From Onthophagus taurus (taxonomy: Eukaryota; Arthropoda; Insecta; Coleoptera; Scarabaeidae): a stretch of 64,000 bases of DNA. The translations under genes were made by a program, and so were the position numbers. Positions within the stretch are counted from its first letter, which is position 1, and each line of letters opens with the position of its first letter. Positions 21,510-31,090 of this stretch are shown here, piece after piece. Location: the NCBI RefSeq assembly GCF_036711975.1, contig NW_027248940.1:1550001-1614000 (forward strand), written 5' to 3'. The notes below the pieces were generated by a model, which saw only the letters and a list, made by a program, of their open reading frames with translations, was not told the DNA's origin and ran no database searches.

Positions 21510-22475
21510 TTATTTCTTCCAAACGTTCTCTTCAATCCAATCGATATAATTATAAAGTTTCGTTGTGACATCGGGAACTTCATCGCTAGGAAGTCTCGGC
21601 CCAAAATTATCAATCGCAACGATTTTAGGCACATCATCTTCTACAACGTGGGAAGTACCCCCAATGTGTTGCTAAAACAGTCATATTTAACACCTTAATC
21701 TTACTCTTAATTAATTAATAAAATAATTACAACGTGGTCTCCATTAAATTTGCGACGAACACACAAAAATGAGTAATCATCAATCGTTACTTTTTGCTTC
21801 TTATAACTTTCAATACAAGAATCTGTTGGGATAATTGAAGCATCGACTTTAAATAAAACCCGATCTGACCCCGACCTGGTCCAAAGCAAATCAGTTAATG
21901 TTTGTTTATCATCGACTGGTTTTGTGTATAAACAACCGGGTTTTACATTATCATTGAATGTTATTGGAGGAGAAAATTTAATGAGGGCCAAAGAATGTTG
22001 ATAAGCAGAGTTTGTTTTTGAATATTTTGGGTGAACTAAGATTTCGGTTATGTTTAAAAGTAGGCGATTTTTGTTGTTATCGGTTAATTTTGACACTCCA
22101 AAAAGTAAGTGTTGAGGTGGTCCCCTAAAAATTAATTAATAATAATTGTTTAAATTAATTTTATTAACTTACTGAGGGCTTGTAATACAAAAAGCTGGAG
22201 ATAAAGCGACTGAATCACTTATTAAAGTTGCGGGGCAATTATATTTGATGATATCGTCATCTTTGTATCCCAACAATCCTAAATGAGGAAACTCGGAGAT
22301 TAAGGAATCCTTTTTGATGTTGGGATCTTTGTGGTACTCCTTACATTCTGTTTAAATGAAATTAATTAGAAATTATTTAATTAAAATTGTTGAAAAACTC
22401 ACTTTCGTCGCTTAACCTTGCGGTAACCGCACCAATAATAAGAATTAAAACGAAGGATTTCAACTGGTTCTTCAT
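21510..22475 (-). CDS. Secreted serine protease homologue lacking the catalytic triad, four exons
   Basis: Trypsin-fold (S1 family) protein that should bind but not cut; such homologues often act as cofactors in insect immune cascades, but a role here is not shown. Exons on the minus strand: 22475-22403, 22347-22173, 22124-21731, 21671-21510; all GT-AG, 267 aa, open throughout. Signal peptide: MKNQLKSFVLILIIGAVTA. Fold landmarks: FPHLGLLGY, LISDSVALSPAFC (usual TAAHC, His replaced by Phe), NITEILVHPKY, HSLALIKFS (usual DIALI, Asp replaced by Ser), NGDHVQHIGG (usual GDSGGP, Ser replaced), IVAIDNFG, and DVTTKLYNYIDWIEENVWKK as the normal C-terminal helix. All three catalytic positions are changed while frame, splice sites and structural motifs are kept, which argues for a maintained non-enzyme rather than a decaying gene. 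No clip domain is visible. Confidence 0.78.
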
Positions 22476-22799
22476 GGTTGGGTGTTAAACGAGATATGAG
22501 GATCATTTGGTGAGTAGCTCTTCTTAAAAGATATTTTCAAGGTTAACGAGTTATTTAGTAATGTAAATATATTCGACCATAACAACAAATTTCTCTGAAT
22601 TATTTACCTCTTTTTGTATTAAAATCGATATTTTATTTTTTCTTTTTCTTATTCATTTTATCTTATTAACATAATATATAAAACACCTTTTTTAAAAATA
22701 AACTATTTTCGTAATTTATTTTATCGCCAAAAACACGTTTTTAATTAAAACTCATTTTAATAATAATATATTTTATAATATTAATAATGAATTATAAAA
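22476..22799. other. 5' flank of the serine protease homologue
   Basis: AT-rich with long T and A runs; no promoter element could be singled out. Confidence 0.4.
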
Positions 22800-23191
22800 A
22801 CTCAAGCTGCTAGAATTCAAGAAAGTGAATGGATAAGTAATAGCTCATGCTGTCAACAAGTTGCAAAAATTGGCAGACTTCAAAATGATGAATAGCAGTT
22901 TTGACATGTAATAGCTCGTGCTGCCAAGAAGTTGGCAAACATATAAATATGAATAGGAGTTTGGACATGAAATAACTTATTGATTGGCAGACTTATTGAA
23001 GTGTAGCAGTTTTCTGTTATAACAGCTCATGCTGCCAACAACTTGGTAGACTTATTAAGGTAGTCCCACACGACTGGTATACTTAAGGCCAATTTTTACA
23101 CAAATATTTGCCTACTTACGTACTTGCCAATTACAGCAGTCGTGTGGGACCACGTTTAGAGAATAGTAGTTTCGTGTTATAATAGCTCTTA
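22800..23191. repeat. Degenerate minisatellite of about 60-70 bp units, left part
   Basis: Units contain AATAGCTCATGCTGCCAACAAG, shortened or altered, and TTGGCAGACTTCAAAATGATG. The array continues at 26289-26410 with the same motifs, so the LINE at 23192-26288 split it. A small palindromic element sits inside at 23061-23154. Confidence 0.7.
23061..23154. repeat. Short palindromic MITE-like element
   Basis: About 94 bp bounded by the inverted repeats AGTCCCACACGACTG and CAGTCGTGTGGGAC. Secondary pairing lies inside (GGCCAATTTTT against the CTTGCCAATTAC side). It interrupts a minisatellite unit. Confidence 0.6.
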
Positions 23192-24181
23192 GTCCCTACT
23201 TCTAATGCCTTTCGACCCATCAGCCTAACGTCATTTCTACTAAAAACCTTTGAAAAAGTTCTGGAACGGTATATCCGTACGGTGCCATTGGTATCTGGTC
23301 CACTGAGTCGCCACCAGTATGCTTATCAAGCGGGAAAATCAGCAGAATTGGCTCTACACAACTTAGTTGGTAGAGTATCCAGAACGCTGCAGGATAAAGA
23401 AATCTTGGTTTGTGCGTTTCTGGATATAGAAGGGGGCGTTCAACAACGCAATACCACAATCTCTTGAAAGACCTGCTCTTGACAGGGGAGTGGAAGCAAC
23501 TATAGCGGGTTGGATCCGCAATATGCTAGATCGTAGAATAGTTTCTACTTCACTCCACGGTGATACGATACGCTTCAGGCCGGGAGGTGGCTGCCCACAG
23601 GGAAGGGTGTTATCTCCCCTGCTTTGGTCCCTCCTAGTTGACGATCTGATTGCGATAGTCGAAGCTGTTGGTGTGGAAATACAAGCTTATGCTGATGACA
23701 TTGTCGTTATGGTCAAAGGAACCTGTTTGCCGAGGATATCTAAAGTCCTCCAGGTGACCCTAGATACCATTTGCCCTTGGTGTAAGGGAGAGAACCTTTC
23801 AATAAACCCGCAAAAGATAATTGTTGTGCCCTTCATCAGGAAGCGAAAGTTGGATGGACTAATCCGCCCAACTATCCAAGGTGAAGAAATTCCTTTCTCA
23901 AAGGAAGTCAAATATCTAGGAGAGTTTTGCCGGGGGGTTGTGCAGGGAGTTTTGCACAAAGCTAGACTATCCTTGTGGAGTTGTCGCAGTCTTTGTGGAA
24001 AAAATTGGGGTCTTACTCCTGAAAGACTGTACTGGCTTTATGTGACTGTGGTTAGACCTATGATCACATACGGAGCAGCAGCCTGGTATAGGAAAGTCCG
24101 ACAGACTTCAGTTATCAGTAAAGTTTCACGAATTCAATGAGTAGCTGGATTGGCAATCTCTGGTGCGATAGGCACAACGCC

Positions 24182-24644
24182 TGTGGCGAACATCTGGACG
24201 CCAGGGAACTTTCTAAACCGTTCAAAAAAATCTCTCTCCGGTCATCTGGGCAGGACACCCTTTTGGTCCAGGCAAAGGGTTCCCGGAAAACTTTCATCGG
24301 AGATATTACTGGACGCTCTCCGTGGCGAACATCTGGACGCCAGAAAGCGTTCGAAACAATTCAGAAGAACTCTCTCCGTACATCTGGACAGCAGATCCTT
24401 TTGGTCCAGATAAGGACTCGAAGAGAACTTTCACCGGGGATGTTACTGAACTCGGGGATAAAAGGAACCAGGATCGGCCCGGAGAGTTCAGTTACCACCA
24501 GTTACCATCAGTTATCAGTCAGCAGTTACCCTTTCGCGTCCGCACTTACATTATTGTTATTATTGTTGTAAATAAAATTTTGTTGTTGAAGACATTGGTT
24601 TTCCTAAAACTTCCTCTCGCTATTATCAAAGCATTAGCCCCGCA
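24182..24644. mobile_element. Solo LTR, 463 bp, with 5-bp target duplication
   Basis: It begins TGTGGCGAACATCTGGACG and ends CATTAGCCCCGCA (TG...CA), flanked by ACGCC on both sides (24177-24181 and 24645-24649). Removing it restores the LINE reading ISGAIGTTP|TLAMEVL exactly. AATAAA at 24571-24576 fits plus-strand orientation. The 5' half holds two copies of a module starting GTGGCGAACATCTGGACGCCAG about 150 bp apart. Frames in it are not genes. Copia, BEL and some Gypsy elements make 5-bp duplications; the family is not recognised. Confidence 0.88.
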
Positions 24645-25394
24645 ACGCCAACTCTAGCAATGGAGGTTCTGCTTGGCCTATCTCCTCTGCATTTGCATAT
24701 AGAGAAAGTGGCTAGAACAACCATTTACAGATTTAAGCAATATGCTCAAAACTGTTCCGACATGTCCTACCAATGGGCTGTGGAAGACATTATAAGCACT
24801 GATACTGTGCTATCAATGCCGTCAGATTTGGCGATATCACTATCAGTGATTAATGCTCGATACCAGATTGTACTGCCTGAGCGGCAGTCCTGGATCGAAA
24901 ATGAAAATTCTCTGGTTCAGGCAGACATTTGCTTGTACACAGATGGATCAAAAACGCCTGAAGGGGTAGGAGCAGGAGTATACTGCCAGACATCTCGAAT
25001 TAAGCAAGCTTACAGCCTGGGTACGTACTGTACTGTATTCCAGGCGGAAGTATTTGCTGTTGACATGGGTGCTAAAATTCTTCTTGAAAGAGGGGTGAAG
25101 AACATGACAGTACGAATTTTCTCAGACAGTCAAGCCGCTCTCCAGGCGCTGAAAGCCGTGAAAAAGGTGTCGGCTCTGGTTAATGATTGTAAGAGAACAT
25201 TAAACACTCTGAGTTGTGATAACAGAGTCTCTCTGATCTGAGTCCCGGGTCACTCTGGGGTTGCTGGCAATGAAGCGGCAGATAAGCTAGCACGAGATGG
25301 CAGCGCTGAAGCGTTTGTGGGGCCGGAACCAGCAGTTGGTGTATCATTTGCGATGGCCAAATATAGGATTGGACTGTGGACTGAAGTGAGACAT

Positions 25395-25970
25395 GTTAAG
25401 GTGTTTATTAACATCGCCACTGTCGATCACGTTCTCCGGTGTCAGGTACTCCCGTAGGTTGGCCATAAGTCGTTGTCTTTCGCTGCTCCATCTAGGGCAT
25501 TGGAAGAATGTGTGTTCCACGTTGTCCATTTCACCACAGTAAGGGCAGCAGTCACTCCTACTCTGTCTATGGATATACAAATGTTGCCTGAAGCATCCAT
25601 GTCCTGTTATCAACTGGCTTGTGTAATAATTAACATCGCCCCATTTCCTTTGGCTCCAGTTGGTTATCTGTTTGATAATCCTTTTTGTCCACGACGCTTT
25701 GCCAGTGTTCTCGCTCCACCTCGCCTGCCACTCTCGCATGATATCAGCCTCATTTCTATTGCCTGCCCTTTTCCGGATCATAAGGTCGATCGGTGGCGTT
25801 CCCGTCAGAACCTGCAACGCCTCCGTAGATGTCGTTCGATAAGCACTCGATACTCGGAGTAAGATCTTGCGCTGCAGGCTCTCTAGTTTTTTCGTGTGTT
25901 TTTTCACTTTGATCGGATTTATTTTAGGACTTGCCCGTAGTAGCATAAAAGTTTTAATGGGTGTTTTTAC
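25395..25970 (-). pseudogene. R1-clade LINE ORF2 C-terminus, inserted in the LOA-like LINE
   Basis: A minus-strand frame gives LQRKILLRVSSAYRTTSTEAL, PPIDLMIRKRAG, GDVNYYTSQLITGHGCF and CPYCGEMDNVEHTFFQCPRW, the thumb and CCHC knuckle usual at the end of R1-clade ORF2. It is open for about 200 codons but lacks the endonuclease and polymerase, so it is a 5'-truncated copy. It breaks the host LINE after TEVRHV; the host resumes at WAHLNLLGLADD. The same motifs recur at 52080-52540 in the R1-like LINE within the TIR element. Confidence 0.78.
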
Positions 25971-26288
25971 TGGGCACACCTCAACTTGTTGGGTTTAGCC
26001 GACGATGTTGAATGCCGACTATGTGCGGAGGAAGCAGAGACGGTTTAGCATGTTTTATGCCACTGCCCTGCTGTTAACCGTATCAGATTCTCGATTTTTG
26101 GGTCGCAGTTTATCTCCTCAAGGGATTTGAATGACCTTTCGCCGAGCAAGGTATTAATGTTCGTTAAGAACATTGGACTGCACGGTGAAATTTGATAATG
26201 ATATCTATCGGGGTACAATAGATCCTTAGGGTCGCGGTGCAAGGTTGGTTAGTCCGCCTACCCGATATGTAGTCGATGCAATGTAATG

Positions 26289-26410
26289 TAATGTAATAGG
26301 TCTTACTGCCAACAAGTTGGCAGACTTCAAAACGATGAATAAAAGTTTGTTGATATAATAGCTCAATCTGCCAATGAGTTGGCAGACTTCAAAACAATGA
26401 CAAAGTTTTT
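26289..26410. repeat. Minisatellite, right part
   Basis: It continues the units of 22800-23191 (CTGCCAACAAGTTGGCAGAC twice) beyond the LINE insertion. Confidence 0.65.
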
Positions 26411-26955
26411 ATCTCTTCTTGGAATCCTCGTGAGATTTACCAAAGTAGGGCTGTCCACCACTTCATCGAAGGTGTTTCTTGCTCCTGTATGTGCAAAATA
26501 ATTAATTGTAATATTCTATTACATTAGCAATGTGTTTTATTTTTCTTTGTTTTGTTGCTTCTTGTCGCATCTTATTGTATAACCATAACAAATAATAAGT
26601 AAACATATAACGATGTTGTTCGGATCAAGAGCAATTGGGCGTATAAAGTCCATTTTTAATGTTTGACTACTTTAGACTTCAATTTTTCTTTGTTCCTGAT
26701 TATTTTCTTTTTCTTTATTTTTCTCTTTGTTTTTCTTTTCTTGCTTAATCTTATTTGGTGATGTTAATAATATCTAATTGTCACTACTTGCCATATTCAG
26801 CAAATACTATTTTTATTTTTGTTTGTTCTGTTGGGTCATTTGGCAGAGATCGCTTGTGCGATAAAATGATCCATTTGCTGATACTGTTTAAGTTAAGTGT
26901 ATCTTATGTAATTTTGTATTTTTGTCTGTGGCAATAAATGATAAATAAATAAATT
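26411..26955 (+). other. Probable 3' tail of a LINE, no coding content
   Basis: T-rich sequence ending in GGCAATAAATGATAAATAAATAAAT, with a stretch GGTCATTTGGCAGAGATCGC near its end. The polyadenylation-like AATAAA and A/T-repeat finish are like the 3' ends of the CR1-type LINEs here. Assignment is by analogy only. Confidence 0.35.
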
Positions 26956-27071
26956 ATTTGATCCTTGATAATATCGTCTATAATTAATGTTAGCTAATTT
27001 TCTGCGCACGTGCATTCAAGTGTCGTGAAGCGTGCCTTTCAGTATTCAATAATTGAAGAAAAATGTACACT

Positions 27072-27213
27072 GTGTTACTTAATTATCGTACCCGACGTCA
27101 TCATTGTAAGTATGCAACCAAATACGCAAATCATGTATTGCAATATCAATACTGTGATATTGGTTGCATATTTGCAATGATGACGTAGGGTGCGATAATT
27201 AATTAACACACTC
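27072..27213. repeat. Hairpin (MITE-like) element of about 140 bp
   Basis: Inverted arms of about 48 bp: left with TTAATTATCGTACCCGACGT and CATCATTGTAAGTATGCAACC, right with GGTTGCATATTTGCAATGATG and ACGTAGGGTGCGATAATTAA. The loop is about 45 bp. Confidence 0.65.
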
Positions 27214-27588
27214 TAATGTTCCACCCAATTTAAATTTTTAAATTTAAAAATATCAAACCCCGCACCTAGCCAAGCCAAACGCTTTGTGTGCGGATGTATC
27301 ATGGAATCGATGTATCGACGATGACGTCATCATGATAAGGCTCGTCGATCTAGGTAGTTTCATTCAAATTTCCCGCCAAAAAGAGGGTTCTTGGAGAATG
27401 CCGCGCTCTGATTGGTTGAATTTAAAATGTAAGCGTGGTCAAAACGTCAAAAGGAGGTAGTGGTGGGGATAAAAAGTAAGGAGAATTTTATTCTATAAAT
27501 GAATTTATAAATTTTGAATTGTAATTTTTTATTTTCTTCTTTTTCTTTTTTGTGACGATATTTTGTACGCTTTTATATAAATGCAAAT
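27214..27588. other. Intergenic stretch, no gene seen
   Basis: It contains a CRE-like palindrome ATGACGTCAT near 27321 and a CCAAT-like TGATTGG near 27411, but no gene start that they could serve is seen nearby. Confidence 0.3.
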
Positions 27589-27883
27589 ATTGGGCGCGGC
27601 CAGCGGACACAGCTGATGTAAAAAAGAAGCTTTTGTGATGAGTATGATGATAAGCAGCATGTTTCTGATCGCTGTATGGTATTTCTACACATCATGTTTT
27701 TGACATATTATGCATTAAATGTCTAAACTGTCTTGGTTGACAGTATTAGATTAGTTAAGTCCCGTATTATACGTGTTTGCTAAAAATGATCGATACAAAT
27801 CGTAATAAACGTATGGTAGTGGATTATTTTGTAAACGATGATGATTTAGATATGAATAAAACTGCTATAATAATACAGTGTGA

Positions 27884-28136
27884 TGATAAAGTTTGGAACA
27901 TAATTCATAATTGCGTTATTAAATGTTTTCAGGCAATAGTTACGTTTTTATTTTTTAAAGTGAATAATCTATTTATTTATTTTTTTTTAATTGTTGTGTG
28001 GGCTATCAATTTTTTTACATCATCATTTAAGTAGTAAGGAGTTCTATGGAAAAAAGTGACCTGTCCTAGCGTTTTTCTTGAAAATATTAAATAACGCAAT
28101 TATGAATCATATTTCAGACTTTATCACCACACTGTA
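27884..28136. repeat. Internal inverted repeat, about 55-bp arms
   Basis: GATAAAGTTTGGAACATAATTC with the following AATTGCGTTATTAAAT at 27891-27940 pairs with ATTAAATAACGCAATT and GAATCATATTTCAGACTTTATC at 28085-28130. An 85-codon frame crossing it (27777-28034) is not supported as a gene. Confidence 0.6.
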
Positions 28137-28270
28137 CATTATTGGTTATAAAAATAAAGTAAATATGTAATAAATGTTGTATTTACATGTAATAATTTAT
28201 TATAAGTAATTACAAACTGTTTTTTTATATACTTATGTATACTAGGTTTAGAAACACATAAAAAAATTCT

Positions 28271-29143
28271 TTATAAATTTAAATATTTTTTAAAAAGTTC
28301 TAATTTTTCTCTTTGAATTTTATTGTATTCCTCTAAACTTACACGTATCTTTTTCACTTCTTCCAACTTTTCTTCTTCTAGTTCAAGTTGCCTTTTTCTA
28401 AATACATCCAATCTTTTTTTTTGAGGGCCTGTAGGTGTATTCGATCGTGAATCTTGTTCGAAATCCTGTGCAGCTCCCAGCCCAGGCGATCGTACATCAT
28501 CATCACTCTGGGTTTGAAATGAAGATACAGTACAATCAATATTGATTGTTTTATCCTCAGTAAATATTTCATTGAATCTATTATAATACTCCCAACTGAT
28601 GTGTCCTCTTCCAGTGCTCCGTTTTTTGTTATTATCTATAATTCCTTTGTACGTTCCTTTCATATTCCTTAGTTTTCGGTCTAGTGTTGTACCATCGACT
28701 TTATATCCTTGCTTTAACATTTCTCTTCGAATTTCTTCCCACAACTTCTTCTTTTTAATTTTGGGATTTCGGAACATGTCCTTCCTCTTTTCATATTCCG
28801 CTAAGAAAAGCATTGTTGCTGAATGTGTCCATATAAATTTATCTACAAGATTTACACAAATCATATTTATATACATGAATATATAGTTATACTTGTATGT
28901 ACAGACCTTCATATACTTCTACATCGAAGTGTTCGTCCCTTCCTTCTTCTTCTACAATACTAATATTCCTGTTTTCTTCTGTATTTTTATCTTGGGTGTC
29001 AACAAGGTAATAGGTTAAATCATCTAGAGTAAAATCAAGGTCTATAGAACATAAGGTTACCCAATACCGATTCTCCTCCTCTGAGAGGCAAGGTGGGTCA
29101 GTGACGTAGCTGGTTCTATGAACAACACAACACCACCTATACT
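28271..29143 (-). CDS. Myb/SANT-like DNA-binding protein, two visible exons, 5' end uncertain
   Basis: Exon 2 (28842-28271) encodes FIWTHSATMLFLAEYEKRK, KKLWEEIRREMLKQGY, LDRKLRNMKGTYKG and WEYYNRFNEIF, a trihelix Myb/SANT-like domain of about 85 residues. A Ser/Asp-rich linker and a Glu/Lys-rich coiled coil (RKRQLELEEEKLEEVKK) follow; the stop is at 28271. A 64-nt intron (28906-28843, GT-AG, phase 1) joins it to an upstream open stretch DFTLDDLTYYLVDTQDKN...VEVYE. That frame stays open to about 29143 (QYRWCCVVHRTS). No ATG was fixed, and part of the upstream exon overlaps a foldback. It likely binds DNA as an accessory protein of the surrounding TIR element; a host gene captured between TIRs is the alternative. 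Confidence 0.58.
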
Positions 29144-29313
29144 GTGGTACAGTCTATATAAAATATTTAAACCTCGCATCGTGTTGTCACGTATAGGCAC
29201 ATGTATAGGCTATCTTTTATTCTGACTGTATCGAACCAGTGACGTCAATTTGCGGGGTAATAATCGATACTACAGAGGCATAGGGAATGAGGTAACCTTA
29301 TGTTCTATAAACC
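29036..29313. repeat. Foldback with about 85-bp imperfect arms
   Basis: TATAGAACATAAGGTTACC (29041-29059) and AGTGACGTAGCTGGTTC (29101-29117) are matched in inverted order by GAACCAGTGACGTC (29236-29249) and GGTAACCTTATGTTCTATA (29290-29308). Confidence 0.6.
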
Positions 29314-29589
29314 TTGGGCCACGGCTAGGTGGGATTATATTAACCTCACTTCACGACTTCACCCACTTTCTGTCACTTTCATTTAAACGTCAAACCAAAG
29401 CGCTGTTAAAAACGGCCAGCGCTGAGTTTCAGCAATAAACCAGCGATACCGTTCAGGAATCTGATGTGGCTCAGCTACTCAGCTGCTGTGTCCGCTGACC
29501 GCGCCCATTGATTCTCAATATATTCATTGTTGAGGTGTCCAGCCAATGTTTAGTGATACAAATAACTTCGATATTTTCTGATTTTATAA

Positions 29590-30490
29590 TAGTATATTAT
29601 TCAACAAGCGTATAATGGCACATCTTCATGGGTAACAGCACACATGAAGATGAAGTTGCAACACGAGCGAGCGAAGCGAGCGAGTGTTGTAATCTGAGTG
29701 GGTAACATCCATTATACGCAAGTTGAATACTATACTTTATCTACAACTATTTAATTTTGAAACAAAAATCAAAAAAAGGAAAAAAATAAACTTGATAGAC
29801 ATTTCAGACATAACCTCAATATAAGAAAGCTGTCATTTCTGTTAATATTTTATTTTTTGATTAGTAGGCCGTGTCAGAACTGTGGAATAATGGCTTCATT
29901 ATTCAACACTTTGTCAGTCATTGGTAATGCGTGTCATTACCCGTCAAAAATCAATTGTATAACGAATAGATAATTCAATAGTTGTAGATAAAGTATTTTG
30001 TCCACGACTACCTTAACAAAATGGTAGTCATTTTTCACGGAGTGAATAATAGCGGTGAATAATAATCATTATTCACGGGTAGCCATCTTGACCAGACTAA
30101 TAATAATTATTTGAAACGTTAAAAGTTCAAAAAACGTCAATTTAATTCAATTTTTTAGGAGTTTCTAAATGTTTGACATTAAAAAAACCTAAACAAATTC
30201 CTTTTTTCGTATGATTTAAGCATAAATTAATTAATTTTCGTAAAGAAAACGACGTTTTATAAAACTAACACTTAATTTTGACAAATTGTTGTGAAGTTGG
30301 TTGCAGTTAGTAACATTAAATTTGTGTCACATTGACGTTTAACCTTTATTCAAAAATTTATTTAAAAAATAAATTTATGAAACCACTTTCAATAGTCGTG
30401 GATAAAGTATAGTATTCTACTCGCATATAATGAGCTATTATTCACTCATGTTAATTATGCCTTAACCTTCGTGAATAATAGCTATAATTA
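29590..30490. repeat. Hairpin-rich MITE cluster
   Basis: TATTATTCAACAAGCGTATAATGG (first 20 bases from 29593) pairs with CCATTATACGCAAGTTGAAT (29711-29730). Inside that hairpin are ATCTTCATG/CATGAAGAT and CAACAC-(GAGC repeats)-GTGTTG. The outer flank ACTATACTTTATCTACAACT (29733 on) is met again inverted at 30390-30420 (GTCGTGGATAAAGTATAGT). Further GTGAATAATA/TTATTCAC hairpins lie at 30050-30080 and 30420-30480. This looks like at least two nested or adjacent MITEs. No coding frame. Confidence 0.6.
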
Positions 30491-30538
30491 CATCAGTTTT
30501 ATTTTTCATTGATTGGATATTAAAGTTTAGAAATTGTA

Positions 30539-30990
30539 TTGTTTGTGTACAATGCCTTTCTCATATTTTCAGTCTGTTTCCAGCATTATAGCTTTTTGCC
30601 CACCCTCATTTTTTCATTTCCAGTCTCTCTACACCATTATTTTTGCTTACCAACCTTTTTTCAATGTCACATCTTTCTGACCATTCCCATTTTTGTCTCT
30701 CCAACGTCTATTCAGTCTTTTTATCATCCTTTCCAATCTCTTTTTTTCTGCAACCATCATTTTCTTGCATTCGTAGTCTGTCTAAATTCTTTATTCTGTT
30801 TTCACGTTTTATTCAGTGTCTTTCTTCTATTATCACTCTCTTTTTACTATTACACTTTTCTGCTCAACCTCCTTTTTCCATATTCGAGATATTTCGTATT
30901 ATTTTTATGCGTCTCTATTCAATTCTCTTCTATTATTCACTTTAAACCATATATCATAAAAATGAATCCAAACCGATTAAATCCTTATTC
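30539..30990 (+). repeat. Degenerate polypyrimidine tandem repeat upstream of receptor B
   Basis: Inverted counterpart of 13122-13582, with the same blocks and order and a few indels. The frames across it encode only F/S/L-rich low-complexity peptide and are not genes. Confidence 0.6.
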
Positions 30991-31090
30991 ATTATTAATC
31001 CACGATCATTAAAGTACCTTTCATTAAGAACAATTTCTTTAAATCGTTTAAATTCAAATTCATTTCGTTTGTGGCCCCAGTTTCAACAAG

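Larger units (their letters stand above)
23205..26190 (+). pseudogene. LINE reverse transcriptase and RNase H, broken
   Basis: Fragments in order: FRPISLTSFLLKTFEKVLERY (23208 on), LDIEG then a one-base insertion near 23433, PGGGCPQGRVLSPLLWSLL, the active site AYADDIVVM (YADD at 23688-23699), VKYLGEF, then a stop in place of the codon after SRIQ (24138). After the solo LTR the frame resumes as TLAMEVLLGLSPLHLHIEK, then RNase H (LYTDGSKTPEGVGAG, AEVFAVDMGA, FSDSQAALQAL, stop, VPGHSGVAGNEAADKLA). Beyond the R1-like insert comes LGLADDVECRLC...HVLCHC, a C-terminal CCHC knuckle with a stop at 26048. Several stops and shifts make it dead. RT plus RNase H plus CCHC fits the LOA/I-like side of the Jockey supergroup. 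Confidence 0.85.
23192..26288 (+). mobile_element. LOA/Jockey-type LINE with RNase H, 5' truncated
   Basis: It is inserted in the minisatellite. Twelve-bp target copies, TAATAGCTCTTA (23180-23191) and TAATAGGTCTTA (26289-26300), differ at one base. The 3' tail is (AATGT)n at about 26269-26288. Two later insertions sit in it: a solo LTR (24182-24644) and an R1-like fragment in the opposite orientation (about 25395-25970). Confidence 0.85.
27592..29506 (-). mobile_element. TIR element with 3-bp target duplication and a Myb/SANT-like gene (PIF/Harbinger-like?)
   Basis: Ends GGGCGCGG(C/T)CAGCGGACACAGC form a 22-bp TIR with one mismatch (27592 on; inverse ending 29506). ATT is duplicated (27589-27591 and 29507-29509). 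Inside are a minus-strand Myb/SANT-like gene and two foldback regions, but no DDE transposase. A 3-bp target duplication plus a Myb/SANT protein is the pattern of PIF/Harbinger elements, whose second gene is Myb-like; this copy would be non-autonomous. The superfamily is inference, because the target is ATT, not the usual TWA. Confidence 0.65.

Noticed and set aside
24137-24657. Three overlapping plus-strand frames of 87-144 codons
   Set aside because: They lie inside the solo LTR and exist only because it is GC-richer than the surroundings.
27777-28034. 85-codon frame on the plus strand
   Set aside because: It crosses one arm of an inverted repeat, has no recognisable motif and ends in a random hydrophobic tail.
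30539-31012. 157-codon frame starting MFVYNAFLIF
   Set aside because: Inverted counterpart of the same polypyrimidine repeat; no domain and not conserved as a frame.
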